Shown here piece after piece: positions 37,370 through 46,498 of a DNA stretch of 64,000 nt. Positions within the stretch are counted from its first letter, which is position 1. Each line of letters opens with the position of its first letter. The DNA lies in contig JBJOKE010000020.1 in assembly GCA_046046245.1 (NCBI GenBank), positions 52,930 to 116,929 on the forward strand, in the 5' to 3' direction. The notes under the pieces are model-generated. The model worked only from the letters and a program-made list of their open reading frames with translations, was not told the origin of the DNA and did no database searches. This DNA comes from UBA4615 sp046046245. GTDB taxonomy: Bacteria > Pseudomonadota > Gammaproteobacteria > Burkholderiales > Burkholderiaceae_E. The translations under genes were made by a program, and so were the position numbers.

Positions 37370-38246
37370 TCGGCTCCCCCGCAGCCACCGCATCAACGCG
37401 GACCTGCACTGCCATTCGGTGGTCTCCGACGGCACGCTGTCGCCGGTCGACCTGGTCGAGCGCGCCCACCGCAACGGCGTCGAGATCCTCGCGCTGACCG
37501 ACCACGACGAGGTCGGCGGGCTGGCCGACGCGCAGGGACGCGCCGAGGCGCTCGGGCTCGCCTTCGTGCCGGGCGTCGAGGTCTCGGTCACCTGGGGCGG
37601 CGAGACCATCCATGTCGTCGGCCTGCGGATCGACTTCACCGATCGCGGGCTGGTCGCCGGCCTCGAGCGCACGCGCAGCGGCCGCGACGGCCGCGCGCAG
37701 GAGATCGCCGACCAGCTCGCCGCCGTCGGCATTCCCGACGCCTACGAGGGCGCACTGCAGTACGCCGGCAATCCGGAGCTGATCTCGCGCAGCCACTTCG
37801 CGCGCTACATCGTCGAGACCGGCGCCTGCGCGGACGTCCACGAGGTCTTCCGGCGCTTCCTCGTCGAAGGCAAGCCGGGCTTCGTGCCTCACCGCTGGGC
37901 GACGCTGCCCGAGGCGGTCGGCTGGATCCGCGCGGCCGGCGGCACGGCGGTGATGGCGCACCCGGGCCGCTACCGGCTCTCGGACCTGTGCATGCAGGCG
38001 ATGCTCGGCGAGTTCCGCGACGCCGGCGGCGCGGCGATCGAGGTGGTGAGCGGCAGCCACACGCCCGACCAGTACGGCGAATGGGCCGAGGTCGCGCAGC
38101 GCCTCGGGCTGCATGCCTCGCGCGGCTCGGACTTCCACGGCCCCGGCGAGAGTCGCCACGACCTCGGCTCGATGCCGCCGCTGCCGAAGCAGCTGCGCCC
38201 GGTCTGGGCCGACTGGCCGGAGGCGCAGGCGCTGGAGGGCCGGTGA
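37362..38246 (+). CDS. PHP-domain 5'-3' exoribonuclease RNase AM/TrpH-like
   Basis: This 294-residue PHP phosphoesterase has the metal clusters DLHCHSVVSDGTLSP, LALTDHDEVGG and VPGVEVSVTW. SRSHFARYIVE, TAVMAHPGRY and ASRGSDFHGPG follow. The last H-P-G and D-F-H motifs are those of RNase AM (YciV/TrpH), which trims the 5' ends of ribosomal RNA and degrades short nucleotides. It lies between an alpha/beta hydrolase and a TsaC/YciO-like gene, then trpS, the same association as in E. coli yciV-yciO. The last codons overlap the next start (GTGA). Confidence 0.88.
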   Translation: MLDRLPRSHRINADLHCHSVVSDGTLSPVDLVERAHRNGVEILALTDHDEVGGLADAQGRAEALGLAFVPGVEVSVTWGGETIHVVGLRIDFTDRGLVAGLERTRSGRDGRAQEIADQLAAVGIPDAYEGALQYAGNPELISRSHFARYIVETGACADVHEVFRRFLVEGKPGFVPHRWATLPEAVGWIRAAGGTAVMAHPGRYRLSDLCMQAMLGEFRDAGGAAIEVVSGSHTPDQYGEWAEVAQRLGLHASRGSDFHGPGESRHDLGSMPPLPKQLRPVWADWPEAQALEGR

Positions 38247-38869
38247 CCCAGCGCTTCGAGGTCCATCCGACGCATCCCCAGGCGCGGCTGCTGAAGCAGG
38301 CCGCGACGGTGCTCGGCGAGGGCGGACTGCTCGCCGTGCCCACCGACGCCTGCTACGTGCTCGCCTGTCGCCTCGACGACAAGGCTGCGGTCGACCGGCT
38401 GCGCGCGCTGCGCGGCATCGACGACCGGCACCTGCTGACGCTGCTGTGCCGCGACCTGAAGGAACTGGCGACCTACGCCCAGGTCGACAACCGCCAGTAC
38501 CGGTTCCTGCGCGACTGGACCCCCGGTGCCTACACCTTCATCCTGCCCGCGACCAAGGAGGTGCCGCGCCGCCTCTGGCATCCGTCGCGCAAGACCGTCG
38601 GGCTGCGCGTCCCCGACCATCCGGTGGTCGCGGGCCTGCTCGCCGAGCATGGCGCGCCGGTGCTGTCGACCAGCCTGATCCTGCCCGGCGACGAGGAGCC
38701 GATCACCGATCCCGACGAAGCGACCGCCCGGCTCGCCCGGCGCGTGGACGTGGTGATCGACGCGGGGGCGCAGGGCTTCGAGCCGACGACGGTCATCGAC
38801 ATGACCGGCGACGAGCCGCAGGTGACCCGCATCGGACGCGGGCCGATCGACCGCATGACGGCGGGCTGA
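38243..38869 (+). CDS. TsaC/YciO-like threonylcarbamoyl-AMP synthase family protein
   Basis: This 208-residue protein starts with GTG 38243 (GTGA overlap). The YrdC/YciO core is VLGEGGLLAVPTDACYVLACRLDDK, followed by LRGIDDRHLLTLLCRDLKEL and GAYTFILPATKEVPRRLWH. KTVGLRVPDHPVVAGLL and VLSTSLILPGDEEP come next. The C-terminal Sua5 domain is absent, as in TsaC and YciO. The PTDACYVLA turn resembles YciO, whose t6A activity is doubtful, so the enzymatic role is left open. It sits after the RNase AM gene, as yciO does. Confidence 0.82.
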   Translation: MTQRFEVHPTHPQARLLKQAATVLGEGGLLAVPTDACYVLACRLDDKAAVDRLRALRGIDDRHLLTLLCRDLKELATYAQVDNRQYRFLRDWTPGAYTFILPATKEVPRRLWHPSRKTVGLRVPDHPVVAGLLAEHGAPVLSTSLILPGDEEPITDPDEATARLARRVDVVIDAGAQGFEPTTVIDMTGDEPQVTRIGRGPIDRMTAG

Positions 38870-38942
38870 ACCCGCGCCGGAACGGGCGCCACAGGCCGCG
38901 CCGACGCGTCCGGAGCGCTCCGGGACGCACCGGGGCCGCTGC

Positions 38943-38948
38943 TACAAT
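38943..38948 (+). promoter_or_regulatory. -10-like element before trpS
   Basis: TACAAT occurs 9 bases before the trpS ATG at 38958, followed by CGCCCGTCT. If it is used, the leader would be only a few bases. No -35 hexamer is obvious. Confidence 0.5.
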
Positions 38949-38957
38949 CGCCCGTCT

Positions 38958-40160
38958 ATGGCTACCGACCGCGTCCTCTCCGGCATGCGCCCCACGGGCG
39001 CGCTGCACCTCGGCCACTACCACGGCGCGCTGAAGAACTGGGTCCGGCTGCAGCAGCAGCACGACTGCTTCTTCTTCGTCGCCGACTGGCACGCGCTCAC
39101 CACCCACTACGACTCGCCCGAGGTCATCGGGAACAACGTCTGGGAGATGGTGATCGACTGGCTGGCCGCCGGCATCGATCCGGCGAAGTCGACGCTGTTC
39201 ATCCAGTCGCGGCTGCCGCAGCACGCCGAGCTGCACCTCGCGCTGTCGATGGTCACGCCGCTCGGCTGGCTCGAGCGGGTGCCGACCTACAAGGACCAGC
39301 AGGAGAAGCTGTCCGACAAGGACCTGACCACCTACGGCTTCCTCGGCTACCCGCTGCTGCAGTCGGCCGACATCCTGATGTACAGGGCCGCGTGGGTGCC
39401 GGTGGGCGAGGACCAGGTCCCGCACGTCGAGCTGACCCGCGAGGTCGCGCGCCGCTTCAACCACCTGTTCGGTCGCGAGCCCGGCTTCGAGGAGAAGGCG
39501 GCCGCTGCGAAGAAGAAGCTCGGCGGCAAGCGCGGCCAGGCCTACGACGACTACCGGACCGCCTACCAGGAGCGTGGCGACGCCCAGGCGCTCGAGGGCG
39601 CCCGCTCGCTGGTCGCCGGTACGCAGAGCCTGTCGGACGACGACCGCGCACGCCTGCTCGGCTGGCTCGAGGGCGGCCGTCGCCGCATCCTCGTCGAGCC
39701 GCAGGCGCTGCTCACCGAGACCTCGAAGGTGCCGGGTCTCGACGGCGCGAAGATGTCGAAGAGCTACGGCAACGCGGTCGCGATGCGCGAGGACCCGGCC
39801 TCGGTCACGAAGAAGCTGCGGCAGATGCCGACCGACCCGGCCCGCGTGCGCCGCACCGATCCGGGCAACCCCGACAACTGCCCGGTCTGGCAGCTGCACC
39901 AGGTCTACTCGAACGCCGAGGTCAAGGCCTGGGCGGACCGGGGCTGCCGCAGCGCGGGCATCGGCTGCCTCGACTGCAAGCAGCCGGTGATCGACGCGAT
40001 CGTCGCCGAACAGGCGGTGTTCATCGAGCGGGCCCAGCCCTACGTCGAGGACCCGCGCCGGCTGCGCGACATCATGGACGCGGGCTGCGAGCGCGCCCGC
40101 GCGGTGGCGTCCGAGACGATGAAGGACGTGAAGGACGCGATGGGGCTGGGCTTCGCCTGA
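38958..40160 (+). CDS. trpS: tryptophanyl-tRNA synthetase
   Basis: This 400-residue class Ic synthetase charges tRNA-Trp. The HIGH-type motif is TGALHLGHYHGALKNW (residues 14-29). The KMSKS loop is LDGAKMSKSYGNAVAM. The protein also has FIQSRLPQHAEL, PLLQSADILMYRAAWVPVGEDQ and a 60-residue insert EEKAAAAKKKLGGKRGQAYDD before the KMSKS loop. Insert plus C-terminal CRSAGIGCLDCK (two Cys pairs) is longer than E. coli TrpS (334). It is typical of a betaproteobacterial subtype. Confidence 0.93.
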   Translation: MATDRVLSGMRPTGALHLGHYHGALKNWVRLQQQHDCFFFVADWHALTTHYDSPEVIGNNVWEMVIDWLAAGIDPAKSTLFIQSRLPQHAELHLALSMVTPLGWLERVPTYKDQQEKLSDKDLTTYGFLGYPLLQSADILMYRAAWVPVGEDQVPHVELTREVARRFNHLFGREPGFEEKAAAAKKKLGGKRGQAYDDYRTAYQERGDAQALEGARSLVAGTQSLSDDDRARLLGWLEGGRRRILVEPQALLTETSKVPGLDGAKMSKSYGNAVAMREDPASVTKKLRQMPTDPARVRRTDPGNPDNCPVWQLHQVYSNAEVKAWADRGCRSAGIGCLDCKQPVIDAIVAEQAVFIERAQPYVEDPRRLRDIMDAGCERARAVASETMKDVKDAMGLGFA

Positions 40161-40193
40161 GCCCCGGGGCGTGCCGCTCCGCGCCTCGACCGA

Positions 40194-40628
40194 TCACTCG
40201 CAGCGGAAGCCGAGCGTGTACTCGTAGCCCGGGGCGAGCACGCTCTTGACCACGCCGCCCGCGACGGCCGTGCCGAAGCCGGCCGAGCGGGTGCCGCTGT
40301 TGTTGCCGAACACGCCCACCGCGCTGCCGGCGCCCATCGCGACGTTCGAGGCGGCCTGCATCGCGAGATAGGTCGACTCGGGCATCGAGCCGACGTAGCG
40401 GGTCTCCTCGTTGGCCACCACCGGCCGCTTCTGGTGGACGTCCCAGCAGAAGTCGCGCGCCTGGGCGAAGGCCGGCTGGAAGTGGCCGTCCTTGCGGTCG
40501 GCAGTGAACACGGTGCGGTGATTGCCGTCCGAGGCCGGCCGCACGTCGGGGTAATAGGGCGCGCGCTGCGTCGCGCAGCCGGCGGCGAGGAGCGTGATCA
40601 GGAGAGCGGCGGGGGCGAGGCGGGTCAT
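40194..40628 (-). CDS. small lipoprotein, function unknown
   Basis: This 144-residue protein starts MTRLAPAALLITLLAAGCATQ: signal peptide with lipobox LLAAGC, so the mature Cys is about residue 18. The mature part has RTVFTADRKDGHFQPAFAQARDFCWDVHQKRP, then a Gly/Ala-rich stretch (MGAGSAVGVFGNNSGTRS) and a final YEYTLGFRCE. I do not recognise a family. An upstream in-frame extension to 40865 is shadow. It is convergent with trpS across a 33-bp gap. Confidence 0.7.
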   Translation of the reverse strand: MTRLAPAALLITLLAAGCATQRAPYYPDVRPASDGNHRTVFTADRKDGHFQPAFAQARDFCWDVHQKRPVVANEETRYVGSMPESTYLAMQAASNVAMGAGSAVGVFGNNSGTRSAGFGTAVAGGVVKSVLAPGYEYTLGFRCE

Positions 40629-40836
40629 GGTCGTGTCCGGCGTCGTGGATCGGGATCGATCCCGGTGAAGGGGGGGCGGTCCTGCGCCGTTCGGGCATCC
40701 GGCCCGTCGGCGGTCCGCGGCCCGGCGATCTTCCGCCGCGGCGCGCGTTTCGATTGAACGACGGCCGAAGGCGCGGTGTTGACGACTTCCGTCACGGCCG
40801 GACGGCAGGAGCGGTCGCGCGGCGGCTTCCAGGCAT

Positions 40837-40860
40837 CGATCGTCACCGTCGTTACGATCG
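40837..40860. terminator. hairpin with 7-base arms downstream of the GGDEF-EAL gene
   Basis: CGATCGT (40837-40843) pairs with ACGATCG (40854-40860) around a 10-base loop. It lies 21 bases past the stop of the GGDEF-EAL gene (minus strand). There is no U-tract. Confidence 0.35.
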
Positions 40861-40880
40861 GTCACCGGCGTCGAGGTCGG

Positions 40881-43742
40881 TCAGCGCAGCGGCACGGGCG
40901 GACCGGTCGCCCGGCCGGGTGCCACCAGGTGCATCTGCCGCAGCTGCGGCAGCGACTCGAGGAAGTCGCGAAGCTGGGACAGCGGCAGCGGGTCGCTGAT
41001 GAAGGCGCCCTGCATCATGTCGCAGTCGAACGAGCGCAGCGCGCGCATCTCGGCCGAGGTCTCGACCCCTTCGGCCATCGCCTGCAGCCCGAGCTTGCCG
41101 GCCAGCGTGGTGATCGCCTGGATGATCGCCGCGTTGCCGCGGTCCTCGGGCAGGCCGCGGATGAAGGTCCGGTCGATCTTCAGGCCGTCGACCGGCAGGT
41201 TCTTCAGGTACGACAGCGACGCGTAGCCGGTCCCGAAGTTGTCGATGATCACCTTGATGCCGAGCCGGCGCAGCTCGGCGAGCAGCGCGACCGTCTTGTC
41301 GCTGTTGTCGATCAGCGCGTTCTCGGTCAGCTCCAGCCGCAGCAGGCTCGGCGGCACGTTGCGCTCGGCGAGCAGGGCGTTGAGCTGCGCGAGGAAGCCG
41401 TCCTCGGCCAGCTGGCGCGGCGAGATGTTCACCGAGATCGCGACGTCCTGGTAGCGGTCGACGCCGAGCTCCACGCGGTCGTCGAGTGCGCGCCGGATCG
41501 CCCACAGCCCGATCTCCCGGACGAGGTTGCTCTGTTCGGCCGCCGGCAGGAACTTCTCGGGCAGCAGCAGCCCGCGGATCGGGTGCCGCCAGCGCATCAG
41601 CGCCTCGATGCCGACGATCCGCCGCTCGCCGACCGCGAGCACCGGCTGGTAGTAGAGGTCGACCTCGCCGCGCTGCAGCGCGAGCGGGAACTCGGCGCCG
41701 AGCTGCAGCTGGTCGCTGCGCTCGTCGGACAGGTCGCCGGCGAAGAATCGGACGTCGTTGCGGCCCTCCGACTTCACGCGGTACATCGCGCTGTCGGCGC
41801 ACTTGATCAGCAGGTGCGCGTCGCGCCCGTCCTCGGGCGAGACCGCGACGCCGATCGAGGCGGAGAGGAAGTAGGCGCGGTTCATCAGCACGAAGGGCTT
41901 CTCGATCGCGGCAAGCACCTTGCGAGCGATCCGCTCGATCTCCGTGCGGTCCTCCAGGTCGAGCAGCAGCAGGATGAACTCGTCGCCGCCGATGCGGCCC
42001 GCGACGTCGCCCGGACGGATCGATTCCCGGAAGCGCCGTGCCACCTCGATCAGCACCTGGTCGCCCACCGAATGGCCCAGCGTGTCGTTGATCAGCTTGT
42101 AGCGGTCGAGGTCCACGTACAGCACCGCGGCGGCGCGCTCGTGCTTGAGCGCCTCCTCGAGCTGGTGGGTCAGGTAGACGCGGTTCGGCAGCCCGGTCAG
42201 CGCGTCGTGCAGCGACGCATGCATCAGCCGCTTCTCGGCCTGCTTGCGCTGCAGGTACAGCGACATCGTCCGCGACAGGATCTCGGCCAGCTGCGCGAGC
42301 AGGCCCTCGGCGCGGAAGCCGGTGGTGCCGAAGCACAGCAGCGCCGACAGCACGTTGTGCTGCTCGTCCATGATGGGCGCGAGGAACGCGGCGTTGAGGC
42401 CCAGCTGCGGCGCCTGGTAGCGCAGCGCGAACGCCGGCTCGGCGCGGAGGTCGTGCAGCCAGATCGCCTGGCCGCTCGCCCAGGCGCGACCCTCGACGCT
42501 GTCGGTGCTGATCGGCAGCTGCGCCGGGAGCTCGGCGAGCATCCGCGTCAGGGCGGGCGAGCCCCAGCGCTCGCGCACGGTCAGCGCGCGCGTGCCCGGG
42601 ATCTGCACGAGGTGCGCGCCGCCCGCCCAGCCCATCAGCCCGCACAGGGTGATGATCAGCGCGGTGATCACCCGCTCGGGCTCGGTCTGCTCGCGCATGA
42701 TCGAGGCCATCTCGCTCTCGAGCTGCAGCAGCAGCTGCTGCTGGCGCTCGCGCGTGACCGCGCGGCCGACGCCGCGATAGCCCTTGAAGCGGCCGTTCTC
42801 GTCGAAGATCGGTCGCCCGGAGAGCGACACCAGGTGCAGCGCGTCCTGCGGGTCGATCATCCCGAATTCGAAGCCGTCGAACGGACGGGTGGCGGCGAGG
42901 TCGGCGCGATGGCGATCCCAGTCGGCCTTCGGGAAGTCGCTGATCCGCGCCGCCCAGCGGGGCTTGCCGACACCGGCCTTGACCCAGTCGCCGCCCAGTG
43001 CGGCGACGACGCTGTCGGACACGAAGGACAGTCGGTGCTCGGTGTCCGTCTCCCAGACCCAGTCCGCCGAGAGCTGGGTGAGGTCGCGGAACTTCGCCTC
43101 GCTCGTGGCGAGCTGCTGCGACATCGCCCGCATCGCGCTGATGTCCTGCACGATGCCCTCGAGCCGCACGGTCCGGCCGTGCCGGTCGGTCGCCGCGCGC
43201 GCGACGCTGCGCACCCAGACCTGCTCGCTGCCCTTCTTCGTGTAGCGGAATTCGATCCGCACTTCGCGGCCGTGCTTGATCGCGCGGCGATGGGCCTGCT
43301 GCCAGCGGGTCTGGTCGTCGGCGTGCACGCAGATGAAGAAGGCCTTGGGCGACGGCGGCGGCTGCGCCGGGTCGATGCCGAAGACGCGATAGGTGCCGTC
43401 GCTCCAGTAGTAGCGGTCCTCGTCGATGTCGTAGACCCAGGAGCCGAGCACCGCCAGGCTCTCGGCGACGCCATACTGACCCTGCAGCTCGGTGAGCCGA
43501 CGCACGATCCGCTGCTCCACGGTGAGCCGCTCGGCGACGTGGAGCAGCAGGAAGGCGATCACGCCGAAGGCGATCAGGGCGACGGGCAGCGCGAAGGCGG
43601 ACGCCGGCCCGAGGGTGTCGGGCGCGAGCTTCGCGCCGAGGTGGAGCGCGACCGCGAGGGCGAGCGTGACCCCGACGACGACCCAGCCTCGGCGGTGGGT
43701 CCGCGCATGTCCGTAGAATCTGGTCAGAACTTCAGGCTTCAC
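40881..43742 (-). CDS. membrane PAS-PAS-GAF-GGDEF-EAL c-di-GMP signalling protein
   Basis: This 953-residue protein begins with two transmembrane segments (about 19-37, 48-66). Two PAS-like domains follow (about 85-205 and 215-340), then a GAF-like region (about 360-490), GGDEF (about 505-665; GRIGGDEFILLL near 586, canonical) and EAL (about 690-940). The EAL part has GIEALMRWRHP, VNISPRQL, ELTEN, LKIDRTFIRG, AEGVET. The metal motif reads IDNFGTGYASL, so the second Asp of DDFG is Asn. It probably makes c-di-GMP, while the phosphodiesterase side may be reduced or altered. The start is 54 bases before a divergent methyltransferase gene. Confidence 0.88.
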   Translation of the reverse strand: MKPEVLTRFYGHARTHRRGWVVVGVTLALAVALHLGAKLAPDTLGPASAFALPVALIAFGVIAFLLLHVAERLTVEQRIVRRLTELQGQYGVAESLAVLGSWVYDIDEDRYYWSDGTYRVFGIDPAQPPPSPKAFFICVHADDQTRWQQAHRRAIKHGREVRIEFRYTKKGSEQVWVRSVARAATDRHGRTVRLEGIVQDISAMRAMSQQLATSEAKFRDLTQLSADWVWETDTEHRLSFVSDSVVAALGGDWVKAGVGKPRWAARISDFPKADWDRHRADLAATRPFDGFEFGMIDPQDALHLVSLSGRPIFDENGRFKGYRGVGRAVTRERQQQLLLQLESEMASIMREQTEPERVITALIITLCGLMGWAGGAHLVQIPGTRALTVRERWGSPALTRMLAELPAQLPISTDSVEGRAWASGQAIWLHDLRAEPAFALRYQAPQLGLNAAFLAPIMDEQHNVLSALLCFGTTGFRAEGLLAQLAEILSRTMSLYLQRKQAEKRLMHASLHDALTGLPNRVYLTHQLEEALKHERAAAVLYVDLDRYKLINDTLGHSVGDQVLIEVARRFRESIRPGDVAGRIGGDEFILLLLDLEDRTEIERIARKVLAAIEKPFVLMNRAYFLSASIGVAVSPEDGRDAHLLIKCADSAMYRVKSEGRNDVRFFAGDLSDERSDQLQLGAEFPLALQRGEVDLYYQPVLAVGERRIVGIEALMRWRHPIRGLLLPEKFLPAAEQSNLVREIGLWAIRRALDDRVELGVDRYQDVAISVNISPRQLAEDGFLAQLNALLAERNVPPSLLRLELTENALIDNSDKTVALLAELRRLGIKVIIDNFGTGYASLSYLKNLPVDGLKIDRTFIRGLPEDRGNAAIIQAITTLAGKLGLQAMAEGVETSAEMRALRSFDCDMMQGAFISDPLPLSQLRDFLESLPQLRQMHLVAPGRATGPPVPLR

Positions 43743-43795
43743 CGACCGTCGCCGCCCATCCGGCGCCCGCTCCCAATCCGTGCAGCATCGACACG

Positions 43796-44389
43796 ATGAC
43801 CGTGCCCGTCGTTCCCGCAGCAGTGCCCGTTCCTGCCTCGCCGCACGCGGCCTCGGCGCCGCCGTCCGCGTTCCTCGTCCGCTGGCTCGCCCGGGTCCGT
43901 TCCGGCGGCCGGCTGCTCGACTTCGCCAGCGGCGCGGGCCGCCACGCGCGCCTGGCCCGGGAGGCGGGCCTGAGGGTGCTCGCGGTCGACCGCGATCCGG
44001 TCGCGCTGGCGTCGTTGCAGGGTACGGGCATCGAGACGAGGCAGGAAGACCTGGAGCACGGGCGGTGGTCGTTCGGCGCCGAGCGGTTCGATGCCGTGCT
44101 GGTGGCGAACTACCTGTTCAGGCCGCGTCTCGACCTGCTCGCGCCGCTGCTCGCGCCGGGCGGATTATGGCTGTACGAGACCTTCGCCGTGGGCAACGCC
44201 CGATACGGGCGGCCGTCGCGGCCGGACTTCCTGCTGCGTCCGGGCGAGCTCGCGCATGCCGCGGAGCGCGCCGGCCTGCACCTGCTCGCCTACGAGGACG
44301 GATTCGTCGGGTCGCCGCGCCCGGCGCGGGTGCAGCGCGCGGTGGCGGTCCGCCCGCCGTTCGACCCCGAGACCCTGCCGCTCGACTGA
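43796..44389 (+). CDS. class I SAM-dependent methyltransferase (TehB-like)
   Basis: This 197-residue methyltransferase has a Pro/Ala-rich 25-residue lead-in. The SAM-binding loop is GGRLLDFASGAGRHARLARE, the acidic residue sits in LAVDRDPVAL, and ERFDAVLVANYLFRP and PGGLWLYETFAVGN follow. This is the TehB-type methyltransferase core. The absence of a C-terminal domain suggests a small-molecule acceptor. It is divergent from the GGDEF-EAL gene, and a TAGAAT at 43714-43719 inside that gene may be its -10. Stop and dapA start are about 55 bases apart. Confidence 0.75.
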   Translation: MTVPVVPAAVPVPASPHAASAPPSAFLVRWLARVRSGGRLLDFASGAGRHARLAREAGLRVLAVDRDPVALASLQGTGIETRQEDLEHGRWSFGAERFDAVLVANYLFRPRLDLLAPLLAPGGLWLYETFAVGNARYGRPSRPDFLLRPGELAHAAERAGLHLLAYEDGFVGSPRPARVQRAVAVRPPFDPETLPLD

Positions 44390-44410
44390 CGGGCGCGGTC
44401 GGCGCTGCGA

Positions 44411-44416
44411 TAGAAT
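44411..44416 (+). promoter_or_regulatory. -10 element of dapA
   Basis: TAGAAT lies 28 bases before the dapA ATG at 44444. A CTGACG at 44386-44391 could be a -35 with a 19-base spacer. It would also drive the coupled bamC. Confidence 0.5.
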
Positions 44417-44443
44417 CGCGTTTTTCGTCTGGCCACACTCACC

Positions 44444-45322
44444 ATGATCCAAGGCAGCATCGTCGCCATCGTCACGCCGATGCACGAGGACGGCAGCCTC
44501 GACCTGGACCGCTATCGCGCGCTGATCGATTGGCACGTCGCGAGCGGTACCGCCGCGATCGTGGCGGTCGGCACGACCGGCGAGTCGCCGACGGTCGACG
44601 TCGAGGAGCACGCCACGCTGATCCGCGTGGCCGTCGAGCACGCGAAGGGCCGCGTCCCCGTCATCGCCGGCACCGGCGGCAATTCCACCCGCGAGGCGGT
44701 GGAACTCACCCGCGAGGCCGCGAAGGTCGGCGCCGCGGCGTCGCTCCAGGTCGTGCCGTACTACAACAAGCCCGGCCAGGACGGCCTGTACCGGCATTTC
44801 CGGACCGTGGCCGAGTCGGTCGACCTGCCGGTGATCCTCTACAACGTCCCCGGACGCACGGTCGCGGACCTGCACAACGACACCATCCTGCGGCTCGCCC
44901 AGGTGCCCGGCGTCGTCGGCCTGAAGGACGCGACCGGAGACATGCCGCGTGCCTCGGACCTGCTCGCGCGCGCGCCGGCTGGCTTCGCGGTGTACAGCGG
45001 CAACGACGACTCCGCCCTCGCGCTGATGCTGCTCGGCGGCCACGGCGTGATCTCCGTGACCGCGAACGTGGCGCCGAAGGAGATGGCGCAGCTGTGCGCG
45101 GCCGCGCTCGCCGGCGACCTGAAGAGCGCCCGCGCGATCAACAACCGCCTGTTGCCGCTGCACTTCCGGCTGTTCGTCGAGGCGAACCCGATCCCGGTCA
45201 AGTGGGCGCTGCAGCGGATGGGGCGCATCGCGGGCGGCATCCGCCTGCCGATGACGCCGCTCGATGCGAAGCACCAGCCGACCGTCGAGGCTGCGCTGCG
45301 CGACGCGGGAGTGCTCGCGTGA
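44444..45322 (+). CDS. dapA: 4-hydroxy-tetrahydrodipicolinate synthase
   Basis: This 292-residue aldolase condenses pyruvate and aspartate semialdehyde for lysine and peptidoglycan. It shows GSIVAIVTPMHEDGSLDLDR and VAVGTTGESPTVDVEEH. YYNKPGQDGLYRHF carries the catalytic Tyr, and the Schiff-base Lys is in VVGLKDATGDMPRASDL. GNDDSALALMLLGGHGVIS follows. Length is standard. Its TGA overlaps the bamC GTG start, a pairing seen widely in betaproteobacteria. Confidence 0.96.
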   Translation: MIQGSIVAIVTPMHEDGSLDLDRYRALIDWHVASGTAAIVAVGTTGESPTVDVEEHATLIRVAVEHAKGRVPVIAGTGGNSTREAVELTREAAKVGAAASLQVVPYYNKPGQDGLYRHFRTVAESVDLPVILYNVPGRTVADLHNDTILRLAQVPGVVGLKDATGDMPRASDLLARAPAGFAVYSGNDDSALALMLLGGHGVISVTANVAPKEMAQLCAAALAGDLKSARAINNRLLPLHFRLFVEANPIPVKWALQRMGRIAGGIRLPMTPLDAKHQPTVEAALRDAGVLA

Positions 45323-46485
45323 GGGCGGTGCTGCGCCGGTCGGCGCGCGCCGGGCTCGTCGCCTGCTTCGCGGCGGCGCTCGCCGGCTGCTCGCTCTCCG
45401 GGGCCCTGCGCGACGCGACGGCCGTCGACTACAAGAGCGCCACCAAGGGGCCGCCGCTCGACGTGCCACCCGACCTCGTCAAGCCCCGCGGCGACGATCG
45501 CTTCGCGATCCCCGAGCGGCCGGCGACGGGCACCACCTTCTCGGACTTCAGCCGCGATCGCGGCACGGAGCGCGCCCAGTCGGCGAGCGGTCCGGCGGTG
45601 CTCGCCCAGCCGCAGGGGGCGCGGATCGAGCGCCAGGGCACGCAGCGCTGGCTGGTGGTCGACATGGCACCGGAGAAGGTCTGGCCGGTGGTCCGCGACT
45701 TCTGGGTGGAGGCCGGCTTCGCGCTGCGCGTCGAGTCGCCCGAGACCGGGATCATGGAGACCGACTGGGCCGAGAAGCGGGCCCGCGTGCCGGACTCCTG
45801 GGTCCGCAACCAGTTGTCCCGCGCGTTGAACAGCCTCTACTCGACGGCCGAGCGCGACAAGTTCCGCACGCGGCTCGAGACCGACGGCGCACGGACCGAG
45901 GTGTTCGTGAGCCATCGCGGCATGGTCGAGGAATTCGCGGGTCCGCAGAAGGATTCGACGGTCTGGGTGCCGCGCAGCTCCGACCCCGAGCTCGAGGCGG
46001 AGTTCCTTCGCCGCCTGATGCTGCGTCTCGGCGGTCCGGCCGGCGCGCAGCAGCTCGCCTCCGTGTCGTCGGCCGCCGGCGGCGCGGTGACGCCGCCCCC
46101 CGACCGCGCCCGCATCGTCGAGGCCGACGGTCGGCCGCAACTGCAGCTGCAGGACGGCTTCGATCGGTCGTGGCGCCAGGTGGGCCTCGCGCTCGACCGC
46201 GGGGGCTTCACCGTCGAGGACCGCGATCGCTCGAAGGGAACGTTCTTCGTCCGCTATGTCGATCCCGAGCAGGAGGCCAAGGCGCGCGGCATGCTCGATC
46301 GCGTGTTCGGCACCGGTCCGAAGAAGGACCTGACCGGCAAGCGATACCGGATCGTGCTGGCCGAGGCCGCACCGGGCGGCACGCGCGTGGGTGTCCTGGG
46401 CGAGGACGGCACGCCGCCGTCGGCCGACGCCGACAGGCGGATCGCGTCGAACATCGTCTCGCTGCTGCGCGACCAGCTCCGCTGA
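45319..46485 (+). CDS. bamC: outer-membrane assembly lipoprotein BamC
   Basis: This 388-residue lipoprotein starts with GTG 45319 (GTGA overlap with dapA). The N-terminus holds a signal peptide with lipobox ALAGCS. VDYKSATKGPPLDVPPDLVKPR is the extended segment that binds BamD. Two helix-grip domains follow: WLVVDMAPEKVWPVVRDFWVEAGF (about residues 110-235) and DGFDRSWRQVGLALDRGGFTVEDRDR (about 275-385). It belongs to the BAM complex that inserts beta-barrels. The position after dapA supports the call. Confidence 0.9.
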   Translation: MRAVLRRSARAGLVACFAAALAGCSLSGALRDATAVDYKSATKGPPLDVPPDLVKPRGDDRFAIPERPATGTTFSDFSRDRGTERAQSASGPAVLAQPQGARIERQGTQRWLVVDMAPEKVWPVVRDFWVEAGFALRVESPETGIMETDWAEKRARVPDSWVRNQLSRALNSLYSTAERDKFRTRLETDGARTEVFVSHRGMVEEFAGPQKDSTVWVPRSSDPELEAEFLRRLMLRLGGPAGAQQLASVSSAAGGAVTPPPDRARIVEADGRPQLQLQDGFDRSWRQVGLALDRGGFTVEDRDRSKGTFFVRYVDPEQEAKARGMLDRVFGTGPKKDLTGKRYRIVLAEAAPGGTRVGVLGEDGTPPSADADRRIASNIVSLLRDQLR

Positions 46486-46498
46486 GGCCCGGGGGCAG

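Noticed and set aside
40776..43799. A 1007-codon plus-strand frame opposite the GGDEF-EAL gene
   Set aside because: Composition-driven shadow of the opposite gene without any recognisable motif.
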